Source: RQOF01 sp964461135
GTDB taxonomy: Bacteria; Calditrichota; Calditrichia; RBG-13-44-9
Direction: 5' to 3'
DNA: 29,843 nt
Assembly (NCBI GenBank): GCA_964461135.1
Contig: CAYWTB010000055.1
Location: 1-29,843 of the forward strand
Both the position numbers and the translations under genes were made by a program. Positions within the stretch are counted from its first letter, which is position 1. Each line of letters starts with the position of its first letter. The notes beneath the pieces are model-generated. The model was not told the DNA's origin and ran no database searches. It worked only from the letters and a program-made list of their open reading frames with translations. Positions 1 to 7,852 of the stretch are shown piece by piece.

Positions 1-1258
1 GTCTACGTAGTGTAATTAATTCATGAACTGAGTCATTAACTAAGAAACGCGGCGGTAACAAAAGCACATTTTCGAAACTACGCTCATAATCCCTGGCCCA
101 GATATATTCATCATATGGTGCATGAAGCAGTCTTGCTGAAATCTTGATGCGGCCACCCTGTTGTAGAATAGATCCGTCGACCAGGTACCGAACACCCAGC
201 TCGCTGGCGATTTCCGGGGGTGTTTTGGTTGTACCTTTGTATTTCATTGCTGACGTCATAGAAATGGTCCGCAGCCTGCTGATCTGGGCTAAACGTGTTG
301 TGATAGCATCTGTAATGCCATCGCTGAACCATTCCTGTTCGGCATCATGAGACAGATTTATTAATGGCAGAACAGCAATTCTGCTGAGATGTGAAGTACC
401 GGTTACAAGTCCCGAAATGGTTGATGAATGGTAATGGTTATTCTGTCTAAAATTATTTAAATCGAATAGAACATTCGAAATATCCTGGTACCGCCTGGTG
501 GGATCTTTCTTAAGCAAATTATCAAGTATGGCCTGTAATTCAGAAGGTACATTATTCATGTAATGATCAAGTTTATCCGGTTCCTCATTGACGATTGAAT
601 ACATCATTGGTTCGGGATAATCTCCGCTGAAGGGTATATGTCCGGTAAGCATTTCGAAAAGTACTACGCCCAGAGACCAGATGTCCGAGCGCTGATCACC
701 CGCCATCCCGCGGATAATTTCAGGCGCCATATAAGCAATCGTTCCTTTGGTGGAAAACGAATCGGTTAGCTTTTCTCCTGCCAGCCTGGCCAGACCAAAG
801 TCGACGATCCTAACCTCACCTTTATCTGTGATCAGAATATTACCCGGTTTAATATCACGATGGATGATATTTTTCTCATGTGCAGCCTGCAGGCCTTGCG
901 CAGTTTGCATAAAAATGTCCAAAGCTTCTTCTGTCGGGACAGGACCTTTTTTTATTCTGTCCTGCAGCGATTGTCCCGAGTAATGTGCCATGCAGATATA
1001 TAACTGACCGCCATCGCTTTCTCCAATTTCATGAATCGTGCAGATGTTCGCATGATCCAGCGCGGAAGCAGCCCGCGCTTCCACCATAAAGCGTTTTCGG
1101 CTCGCTTTATCTTTAGTGAGGTGGGTGGGAAGGAATTTTAATGCCACGAAACGATTCAAGGAGGTATCCCGGGCTTGGTATACAACGCCCATACCCCCTT
1201 CGCCGAGTTTCTCGAGGATTTGGTAGTGAGAAATGGTTTGCCCGGCCTCTACTGACAT
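1..1258 (-). CDS. Ser/Thr protein kinase with FlgO/TolB-like domain, no membrane segment (kinase A, 3' end outside window)
   Basis: I translated this frame by hand from the ATG at 1258; it stays open to the left edge, so the C-terminus is missing. It is a Hanks-type kinase: glycine loop GEGGMG at residues 19-24, VALK lysine at about 41, HRDIKPGN at about 133-140, DFG at 153-155, then an MAPE motif. All catalytic residues are present, so it should be active. Directly after the kinase lobe comes a FlgO/TolB-like domain, recognisable by IAVLPLINLS, then WFSDGITDAI, then a GVRYLVDGSI stretch. The related proteins in this window have a hydrophobic helix between the two domains; here the linker is short and polar, so this protein is probably cytoplasmic. 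TPR repeats may follow beyond the edge, as in its relatives. It is divergent from the efflux operon at 1652. Kinase family is certain; substrate and signal are unknown. Confidence 0.93.
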   Translation of the reverse strand, partial: MSVEAGQTISHYQILEKLGEGGMGVVYQARDTSLNRFVALKFLPTHLTKDKASRKRFMVEARAASALDHANICTIHEIGESDGGQLYICMAHYSGQSLQDRIKKGPVPTEEALDIFMQTAQGLQAAHEKNIIHRDIKPGNILITDKGEVRIVDFGLARLAGEKLTDSFSTKGTIAYMAPEIIRGMAGDQRSDIWSLGVVLFEMLTGHIPFSGDYPEPMMYSIVNEEPDKLDHYMNNVPSELQAILDNLLKKDPTRRYQDISNVLFDLNNFRQNNHYHSSTISGLVTGTSHLSRIAVLPLINLSHDAEQEWFSDGITDAITTRLAQISRLRTISMTSAMKYKGTTKTPPEIASELGVRYLVDGSILQQGGRIKISARLLHAPYDEYIWARDYERSFENVLLLPPRFLVNDSVHELITLRR

Positions 1259-1411
1259 AACGATTCCCATTTAAGTCGCGGGAAATCAAAAATGAATGGC
1301 TCGTCAGTTATGAGTGTTACAAATTATTTCAGATTCCAGCTTTCATAATATAATAAACAGTATATTAAAAAGAAACAGTTACCTAGTTAAAATTACTCCA
1401 GTGGAATCGTA

Positions 1412-1438
1412 ATTAATTCTTTAAGTGCAAGAATTAAT
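1412..1438. repeat. Inverted repeat, 10-bp arms, 7-nt spacer
   Basis: ATTAATTCTT (1412-1421) is the exact reverse complement of AAGAATTAAT (1429-1438). It lies between divergent genes, so it is not a terminator of either. An operator or a 5'-UTR hairpin is possible. Confidence 0.6.
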
Positions 1439-1439
1439 G

Positions 1440-1484
1440 AGCAATTTAGACTGATCTATTAACAATTATTCTATCTAAATTGCT
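1440..1484. repeat. Inverted repeat, 11-bp arms, 23-nt spacer
   Basis: AGCAATTTAGA (1440-1450) is the exact reverse complement of TCTAAATTGCT (1474-1484). It starts one base after the preceding inverted repeat ends. The AT-rich arms in a divergent promoter region suggest a regulator site, but no known operator was recognised. Confidence 0.55.
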
Positions 1485-1651
1485 TTAAACGGCTATCTAG
1501 AAAGGCATTTTCGTTAGAGCAGCAGGTGGTATCAAATCTTACTTATCAATTTGAAATCTTCATCAAATTTTCATTTTACTCAATTAAAATTTGCAAAATT
1601 TTATTTAAATAAAAGTTTATAGAGAAAACGGAAATAACATTTTACAATCAT

Positions 1652-3040
1652 ATGGTATTTAATACACTTTTTGCGCCAATCATAAAACCGGGAATCATAC
1701 ACGTGCTTAAACCATCATTGCGGAGATTCATACTACCTGCACTCCTGGGATTCCTCATGCCCATGATAAATTCTCCCCTTTTAGCCGGGGACAATCCACA
1801 TGCTTATCGGTTCGGGTTAAAGGATTGCATCAATTATGCCCTGAAAAATCAGGCCGATGTGGCGAACCAGCGGCTTACCCAGCCCATCACCGGCAAATAT
1901 ATGAAACAAGCCTATGGGCAGTATCTGCCACAAATCAGTGCCGGAGCCACCTATCAACATAATATTAAGCGACAGATTGCGGTGTTTGGTGGAAATACCA
2001 TACAAATCGGAACAAAGGACCAGCTCCAGGCGCATATTGATATCGACCAGCAAATATTCAACCCGAATTTTATCAGCGCAATAGAGGGCAGCCGGTTAGA
2101 AAGCAACATGGCTTCTGAAAATACGCGTCTAAGCGAAATCGATCTGGTGGTAGGCGTCATGAAAGCTTTTTACGGCGTACTGGTCTCACAGGAGCAGATG
2201 GCCCTGCTTACCGCCAATATTAGCCGCTCACAAAAGGAACTGACAGACACCCAGTACCAGTACCAGAATGGTCTGGCGCAAAAAGTGGATGTAGACCGGA
2301 TACAGGTTCTGGTAAACAATGCTATTACCCAGAAAAGCAATGCGGAAAGAAGCCTGCAAACACAAATACAATCACTGAAATTCTATATGGGCATGCCGGT
2401 AAACGATTCCCTGGAAATTGTGGGCAGCATCTCGGAGGATCTGTTAAAGCCCGTGTCTCCTGTTCCTGATTCCCTATTCTATAAAGACAGGGTAGAATAT
2501 CAGATCGCTAAAACCGAATTGAAAATCAGCCAGTTGCAAAAACGAACTGTCACCAGGAGCTTCCTGCCAACCCTTTCCGCCTTTGGAAGTTATATAGCCC
2601 CATTTTACGGTAATACTTTCAATTCAATGTTTGATATAACTTATCGCCCCACAATTTATGTGGGACTTGAGTTGTCCCTTCCGATTTTCTCCGGATTCAG
2701 CAGGATCTTTCAACGACAAATTGCTGACCTGAACATAAAAATCTCCAATAACAACCTGATGAATCTGGAAAACAACATTAACCTGCAATATCACAATTTT
2801 TACCGGTTGGTGGAAAACGACCGGGATAACCTGGAAACCCAGAAGGAAAATACAACCTTGGCTAAAACCAATTATGAAAACTTGAAATATCAGTACGATA
2901 ATGGCGTTCAACCAATTATCAATGTGTTGGACGCGGAAACCACTTTATTGCAGGCACAGAATAACTACATAAATGCATTATACCAGTTATTGATCGATCA
3001 GGTTGATCTGAAAAGGAGCCTTGGTCAGATTGAATATTAA
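1652..3040 (+). CDS. TolC-family outer membrane efflux protein
   Basis: A 462-residue outer membrane factor of the TolC/OEP family, forming the trimeric exit duct of a tripartite pump. Visible features are a signal peptide (hydrophobic stretch after LKPSLRR, cleavage probably near LLAG), the start of the first OEP repeat (LKDCINYALKNQ), long helical coiled-coil stretches rich in Gln and Asn, and a second repeat with the typical NGVQPIINVLDAETTLLQAQ signature. The start is uncertain. The ATG at 1652 puts an unusual hydrophobic segment ahead of the signal peptide, and a GTG at 1703 (before LKPSLRR) would give a classical one; neither has a strong ribosome binding site. It is the first gene of the operon, 24 bases before the fusion protein. 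It lies in the usual size range for the family. Confidence 0.94.
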   Translation: MVFNTLFAPIIKPGIIHVLKPSLRRFILPALLGFLMPMINSPLLAGDNPHAYRFGLKDCINYALKNQADVANQRLTQPITGKYMKQAYGQYLPQISAGATYQHNIKRQIAVFGGNTIQIGTKDQLQAHIDIDQQIFNPNFISAIEGSRLESNMASENTRLSEIDLVVGVMKAFYGVLVSQEQMALLTANISRSQKELTDTQYQYQNGLAQKVDVDRIQVLVNNAITQKSNAERSLQTQIQSLKFYMGMPVNDSLEIVGSISEDLLKPVSPVPDSLFYKDRVEYQIAKTELKISQLQKRTVTRSFLPTLSAFGSYIAPFYGNTFNSMFDITYRPTIYVGLELSLPIFSGFSRIFQRQIADLNIKISNNNLMNLENNINLQYHNFYRLVENDRDNLETQKENTTLAKTNYENLKYQYDNGVQPIINVLDAETTLLQAQNNYINALYQLLIDQVDLKRSLGQIEY

Positions 3041-3064
3041 TTGTCACCAGAAAACAGGTTTGTT

Positions 3065-4240
3065 ATGAAAAACATTCAGAAATCATTTTATCTAGTTTTA
3101 TTGACCGCAGCGGCTACCACTATACTCAATATTTCGTGCAGCGGCAAAGGCAACCAGCAAGGTTTCGCTGGTATGGCACCAACCGTCAGCGTGGCCACAG
3201 TCAATTATTCAGCGATCACCCTTCAGCGCGAATTCCAGGCGACCCTGGTTTCTAATAAACAAATTAAACTGGTTACCGATGTAGGTGGCCGGGTCGAGAA
3301 TATCCTGTTTAAAGAAGGCGGCCATGTCGTGCAGGGACAGCCGCTCTATAATATTGATAAAAGTTTATACCAGGCGGCATATAATGCGGCGATGGCCCAA
3401 TTAAAAGTAGCCCAGACCAATCTGGTAACGGCCCAAACGGATTCGCAGCGTTATCAGAACCTATGGGATCATAATGCAGTCGATCAGATTACTTTGGCTC
3501 ATGCCAAGGCGCAAGTTGAAGTATCAAAAGCACTGGTAGAGGCAGCCGAGGCAGCGGTAGCAAGTGCCAGAACCAACCTGGAACATGCCACTATCGTTGC
3601 CCCGTTTAGTGGTTCTACTAATGTGTCCAATGTGCGCCTGGGTGATCTGGTAGTGGCCAACCAGACTGTTTTAGTGACCATTGTTGATAACAGTCAAATG
3701 CGGGCAGATTTCTATGTACCGGAAGGGCAATTTGTGGCCATGCTTTCGAAGAATAATAATACCGGCAATTCCCTGCCAAAATTCAATCTCGTTCTGCCTG
3801 ATGGCTCACTTTATCCCATGGAAGGCAAACTGGATTTTGTGGATAATACAGTCGATCCCACTACCGGTACTATTCTGGTGCGACTGATCTTCCCTAATAC
3901 CGATGATATTTTGAAATCCGGTATGAACTGTGTTGTCAGATCGCAAGAAAACAACCAACAGCAGAAATTTTTAATTATTCCACAACAAGCTGTTCAGCAG
4001 GTATTGAATGAATATCATGTTTATGTGGTAAATGACAGCGGCGTGGTTGAAGATAAAAAAATTACCCTGGGCCAGGTTTCGAATGGCGTTCAAGTTGTAA
4101 CAAATGGGTTGAAAGAAGGGCAAAAAGTGATTGTTGAAGGCATTGAAAAGGTAAGGCCACAACAGGTCGTTAAAACAGTTCCCTATTCAGAGACAGCGGC
4201 AGACACAACTCAATCACCTAAGAAGAGCGAAAAGGATTAA
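3065..4240 (+). CDS. RND efflux membrane fusion protein (HlyD/AcrA family lipoprotein)
   Basis: A 391-residue periplasmic adaptor that connects the RND pump to the TolC-like duct. The N-terminus MKNIQKSF followed by a hydrophobic run and ILNISC looks like a lipoprotein signal peptide with an acylated Cys, although Asn in the lipobox is not canonical. Then come a lipoyl-type half (GGRVENILFKEGGHVVQGQPL), an alpha-helical hairpin rich in Ala and Gln, the second lipoyl half (ATIVAPFSGSTNVSNVRLGD), a beta-barrel and a membrane-proximal domain ending in a charged tail. The frame is open from a TTG at 3041, but the ATG at 3065, with AGG seven bases upstream and directly before the signal peptide, is the better start. 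The stop is one base from the next ATG, so it is translated together with the pump. Confidence 0.94.
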   Translation: MKNIQKSFYLVLLTAAATTILNISCSGKGNQQGFAGMAPTVSVATVNYSAITLQREFQATLVSNKQIKLVTDVGGRVENILFKEGGHVVQGQPLYNIDKSLYQAAYNAAMAQLKVAQTNLVTAQTDSQRYQNLWDHNAVDQITLAHAKAQVEVSKALVEAAEAAVASARTNLEHATIVAPFSGSTNVSNVRLGDLVVANQTVLVTIVDNSQMRADFYVPEGQFVAMLSKNNNTGNSLPKFNLVLPDGSLYPMEGKLDFVDNTVDPTTGTILVRLIFPNTDDILKSGMNCVVRSQENNQQQKFLIIPQQAVQQVLNEYHVYVVNDSGVVEDKKITLGQVSNGVQVVTNGLKEGQKVIVEGIEKVRPQQVVKTVPYSETAADTTQSPKKSEKD

Positions 4241-4241
4241 T

Positions 4242-7200
4242 ATGTTTTCCAGGATTTTTATTGAACGGCCAGTGATGGCGATGGTGATTTCCTTGTTTAT
4301 TATTTCGGTGGGAATCATTTCAGTGACGGTATTGCCGGTCGCACAACTTCCGAATGTTACCCCGCCGGTGGTCAGCGTCTCCGGGGCGTATGCAGGCGCA
4401 GACGCGTCGACCGTGGAAAACGCAGTAGCGACACCAGTTGAAGATCAGGTAAACGGCGCGACGGATATGATGTATATGGAATCCACCAGCTCCAATGCAG
4501 GTACTTTCTCCTTAAGTGTAACCTTCAACCTGGGGACTGATGTGGATGTGGCGGCCATGGATGTTCAAAACCGGGTCTCACTCGCCATGCCCAGCCTGCC
4601 AAGCGATCTGATTCGCACCGGCCTTTCGGTGAGAAAAAGCTCGACTAGTATGCTACAGGTTATCGGTCTGTATTCTCCAAAAGGGACGCATGATGGCAAT
4701 TTTATGGATAACTATGCCAGCCTGTATATAGATAATGAGCTCTCTCGCGTACCGGGTGTGGGCGATGTCTTTACCTTTGGCAGGAACTTCGCCATGCGGG
4801 TCTGGCTGAATCCGCAGAAAATGGCCGGGTTACATCTTACTCCTGCCAGTATTATCAATGCCATCAGTCAACAGAACAGCCTTACCCCTGCCGGTTCCAT
4901 CGGTGCACCACCAGCCCCTGATGGTCAGACATTTGAAATGACTCTTACTGTTAAAGGCCGGCTGGTCACAGCAGAAGAATTTGGTAATATCGTTGTGGCA
5001 AGCAATCCCGAGAACGGATCCATTACCCGATTAAAAGATGTTGCCCGGGTAGAATTAGGTGCTTCCTCCTATTCCGGAACCAGGCTGCTGAACGGAAAAG
5101 TGGGCAGTGGTATGGCCATCTATCAGAGTCCGGGAAGTAATGCCCTTACCACCGCTACTCTGGTGAAAGAGAAAATGCAGGAACTGGCCAAGAATTTTCC
5201 GGAAGACCTGGCCTGGACGGTAGTAGTTGATAACACCCGTTTCGTCAGCGCTTCTATCAGGGAAGTGATTCTTACACTTGTTGAAGTGTTGCTGCTGGTG
5301 CTGTTTGTTGTCTTTTTGTTTCTGCAATCCTGGAGAACCACCCTCATTCCCCTCTTGGCCATTCCGGTTTCCCTTATCGGTACTTTTGCCGTATTCTCCT
5401 TGATTGGTTTCACTATTAATACCCTGACCCTCTTTGCCATGGTTTTAGCGATTGGAATTGTAGTGGACGACGCTATTATTGTTGTGGAAGCTGCTCAGCG
5501 CAAGGTTGACGAAGAGAAACTATCCGCCAAGCAGGCCACAATAAATGCCATGAAAGAAGTTGGCACACCGGTAATCGTCATTGCGCTTTCTCTTACTGCG
5601 GTGTTTGTACCGGTTACCTTCATGCCGGGCATTACCGGTATGCTTTATAAACAATTTGCAGTTACAATTTCTGTATCCGTTCTGCTTTCTGCCTTTGTAG
5701 CGCTTACCCTCACCCCGGCATTGTGTGCACTGATGCTAAAACCAAATCCGGTCCATAAGGACAGTAAGGGTCTCAATAAACTGTTTTTTAGATTCAACAC
5801 CTGGTTCGAAAAACGAGTGGAAGGTTACGGAAACAGTATCAGCAAAGTGATGAAAAGAATCCCTCTGATGATTGTGTTGCTCGTGGTTATTTATACCGGG
5901 ATAGCGCTGCTGTCTAAAGTGACTCCAACCTCATTTCTGCCAAATGAAGACCAGGGGATGCTGATGGCAGTTGTGCAATTGCCGCCAGACGCCTCTACTC
6001 AAAGAACCGTAGCGGTCATGAATCAATTTAGCGATGTCCTGTTAAATAATAAACACATTGCCAATTACTTTGTGGTTCCCGGATTTAATTTATTAACCAG
6101 AACAGCGCTTTCTAATTACGGTACTGCTTTTATCGGATTAAAACCATGGAACGACCGTAAAAGCAAAGATACCCAGATCGACGCTATTACCCAACAGCTG
6201 CAGGTCGCCACTTCCCCAATAAAAAATGCCACTTTTCTGATTATTGCACCGCCACCCATCGCTGGCCTGGGAACCACTTCCGGATTTTCAATGGTCATTA
6301 GTCAGAGCAGCGGTACCATTGATGAGCTTCGGGACATTCAGAATAATTTTCTGGCTGCATTAAGAGGGCGGCGGGAGATTCAGTTCGCCTATTCCACGGC
6401 CATATACGATTATCCAAGCTACCAGTTGTCCGTTAATCGAGAATATGCCCAAAAAATCGGCGTTTCAATTGGGGATATTAATAATGCCATACAAACCTAT
6501 ATCGGAGGATATTACGTTAACGACTTTACCCTTTTTAACAATACTTTCCGGGTATATGCCCAGGCCGATTCAAACTTCCGGTCCAATATCGATATGCTCT
6601 CTCAATATTTCGTCATGAATACAAACGGCGAAATGGTGCCATTGAACACTCTGGTCCGGGTGGCAAACACCACATCATCCCCGACTATTTATCACTACAA
6701 TATGTACCGTTCCGTACAAATTAATGGCTCCGCCGCCCCGGGCTACAGCTCCGGTGATGCCCTTACGGCACTGCAGCAGACCGCCAGCCAGGTTTTACCG
6801 GTTGGTTATACCTATGAATTCACCGGAACATCATTACAGGAATTGGAAGCAGGGGCCACCAGAATCAAAATTTTTGCCCTGTCTATTTTCTTCGTGTTTT
6901 TGTTTTTGGCTGCATTATACGAAAGCTGGGGAGTACCTTTTGCCGTTTTACTGGCTGTGCCGATTGGTATTTTTGGTGCCTATCTTTCCCTGAAACTGGG
7001 AGGTCTTGCCGCCAGTATCTATGCCCAAATTGGTATGATAGCCATCATTGGATTGGCAGCAAAGAATGCCATTTTGATTGTCGAATACTGCAAAATTAAA
7101 TTTGAAAGCGGAACACCCCTGGTTCAGGCAGCAGTGGAAGCGGGCAAACTTCGGCTGCGCCCCATATTGATGACCTCCTTTGCCTTCATTCTTGGGGTTG

Positions 7201-7379
7201 TGCCGCTGATGCTGGCATCTGGTGCCGGCGCCAACGCCCGCATCAATATCGGATTTACCGTCTTCGGCGGTATGCTGACTGCCACCATGCTGGCCATCTT
7301 TTTCATTCCGCTATTCTACGTGTTGATCATCCGGGTAATTCATCGGAAAAACAAATCCGGACAGCTCAAAGTTGATTGA
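4242..7379 (+). CDS. RND multidrug efflux permease, HAE1 (AcrB/MexB) family
   Basis: A 1045-residue inner membrane proton/drug antiporter of full family length. It opens with FIERPVMAMVIS and the first transmembrane helix, followed by the porter-domain signature PNVTPPVVSVSGAYAGA. The proton relay pair Asp409-Asp410 (GIVVDDAI) in TM4 and Lys941 (GLAAKNAILIVEY) in TM10 match the essential residues of AcrB. Two halves, each with six predicted helices and a large periplasmic loop, are visible. Its ribosome binding site (AAAAGGATTAAT) overlaps the end of the fusion-protein gene. The substrate cannot be told from sequence; a hydrophobic drug or lipid is usual for HAE1. No TetR- or MarR-like regulator lies beside the operon in this window. 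It converges with the truncated kinase at 7426, and no hairpin terminator is visible between them. Confidence 0.96.
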   Translation: MFSRIFIERPVMAMVISLFIISVGIISVTVLPVAQLPNVTPPVVSVSGAYAGADASTVENAVATPVEDQVNGATDMMYMESTSSNAGTFSLSVTFNLGTDVDVAAMDVQNRVSLAMPSLPSDLIRTGLSVRKSSTSMLQVIGLYSPKGTHDGNFMDNYASLYIDNELSRVPGVGDVFTFGRNFAMRVWLNPQKMAGLHLTPASIINAISQQNSLTPAGSIGAPPAPDGQTFEMTLTVKGRLVTAEEFGNIVVASNPENGSITRLKDVARVELGASSYSGTRLLNGKVGSGMAIYQSPGSNALTTATLVKEKMQELAKNFPEDLAWTVVVDNTRFVSASIREVILTLVEVLLLVLFVVFLFLQSWRTTLIPLLAIPVSLIGTFAVFSLIGFTINTLTLFAMVLAIGIVVDDAIIVVEAAQRKVDEEKLSAKQATINAMKEVGTPVIVIALSLTAVFVPVTFMPGITGMLYKQFAVTISVSVLLSAFVALTLTPALCALMLKPNPVHKDSKGLNKLFFRFNTWFEKRVEGYGNSISKVMKRIPLMIVLLVVIYTGIALLSKVTPTSFLPNEDQGMLMAVVQLPPDASTQRTVAVMNQFSDVLLNNKHIANYFVVPGFNLLTRTALSNYGTAFIGLKPWNDRKSKDTQIDAITQQLQVATSPIKNATFLIIAPPPIAGLGTTSGFSMVISQSSGTIDELRDIQNNFLAALRGRREIQFAYSTAIYDYPSYQLSVNREYAQKIGVSIGDINNAIQTYIGGYYVNDFTLFNNTFRVYAQADSNFRSNIDMLSQYFVMNTNGEMVPLNTLVRVANTTSSPTIYHYNMYRSVQINGSAAPGYSSGDALTALQQTASQVLPVGYTYEFTGTSLQELEAGATRIKIFALSIFFVFLFLAALYESWGVPFAVLLAVPIGIFGAYLSLKLGGLAASIYAQIGMIAIIGLAAKNAILIVEYCKIKFESGTPLVQAAVEAGKLRLRPILMTSFAFILGVVPLMLASGAGANARINIGFTVFGGMLTATMLAIFFIPLFYVLIIRVIHRKNKSGQLKVD

Positions 7380-7425
7380 TGGTAACAGTGAAAAGAAACA
7401 GGAGAAAGAATAAGGCTGATCCGGT

Positions 7426-7680
7426 TTAATTTCTCCGAATTAATCCACGGAATTTTAAAAATTTGACTGAAATATCAACGAGCATTTTAAAGTAAGAGAC
7501 TGCCTGGGCTTCATGTATAAGTCGCTTTTTTGATTCAGGATCCCAGGTTAATTCCGATGACAGAAATTTGAGGGCCGCGGTGCGTTTGAGTTTTATGTCT
7601 TCGGCCTTATAGACCACGCCCATCTCACCTTCACCAAGTTTCTCAAGAATTTTGTAGTGGGATATAGTTTTACCGATCAT
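7426..7680 (-). pseudogene. Truncated Ser/Thr kinase head (kinase B remnant)
   Basis: 84 codons. The first ~62 residues match the N-terminal lobe of the neighbouring kinases (MIGKTISHYKILEKLGEGEM, then an AALKF lysine motif and HEAQA). After HEAQAVS the homology stops and a short unrelated tail runs to the stop at 7426. The catalytic loop, DFG and all C-terminal modules are absent, so it cannot be a kinase. The glycine loop reads GEGEMG instead of GEGGMG, and the Val of VALKF is Ala, as expected for a decaying copy. The frame is open upstream to about 7785, but the ATG at 7680 is the homologous start. It lies at the 3' end of the kinase array. Confidence 0.85.
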
Positions 7681-7730
7681 TACATGCAACTCGTTTTTAA
7701 ATAGGTATTCATTCGGCCATTTTTTTCTAA

Positions 7731-7741
7731 TCCCGCAGGGA
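7731..7741. repeat. Short GC hairpin TCCCGCAGGGA in an AT-rich gap
   Basis: TCCC/GGGA arms around a GCA loop, followed by TGAAATATT. It resembles short dispersed intergenic palindromes. Only one copy is seen here, so repeat status is a guess. Confidence 0.3.
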
Positions 7742-7775
7742 TGAAATATTATAGTAAGATATCCATTATGCCATT

Positions 7776-7826
7776 TTAACTCCATAGAACTTGCCCCAAA
7801 AGGGCGGGGAGTAACATGTTTTTCAT
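7776..7826 (-). CDS. Possible 16-residue peptide or gene-start relic with a strong ribosome binding site
   Basis: The sequence GGAGGA (7831-7836, minus strand) is one of the best Shine-Dalgarno matches in the window and sits five bases before an ATG at 7826. The reading frame MKNMLLPALLGQVLWS then stops. It begins like a signal peptide (Lys, Asn, then Leu-rich), so it is more likely the preserved start of a deleted exported-protein gene than a functional peptide. It lies between kinase C (ends 7853) and the kinase B remnant. Confidence 0.25.
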   Translation of the reverse strand: MKNMLLPALLGQVLWS

Positions 7827-7852
7827 GATTTCCTCCGTTTATTAATATCAGT

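Larger units (their letters stand above)
1259..1651. promoter_or_regulatory. Divergent intergenic region between kinase A and the efflux operon
   Basis: 393 bases, very AT-rich, with no credible coding frame. It must hold the promoters for kinase A (leftward) and the efflux operon (rightward). No convincing -35/-10 pair or TAnnTTTG-type box could be fixed. Two inverted repeats lie side by side in the middle (listed separately). Confidence 0.6.

Noticed and set aside
1817..2911. Antisense frames inside the TolC-like gene
   Set aside because: They lack family features and overlap a clearly real gene on the other strand; they are shadows of its codon use.
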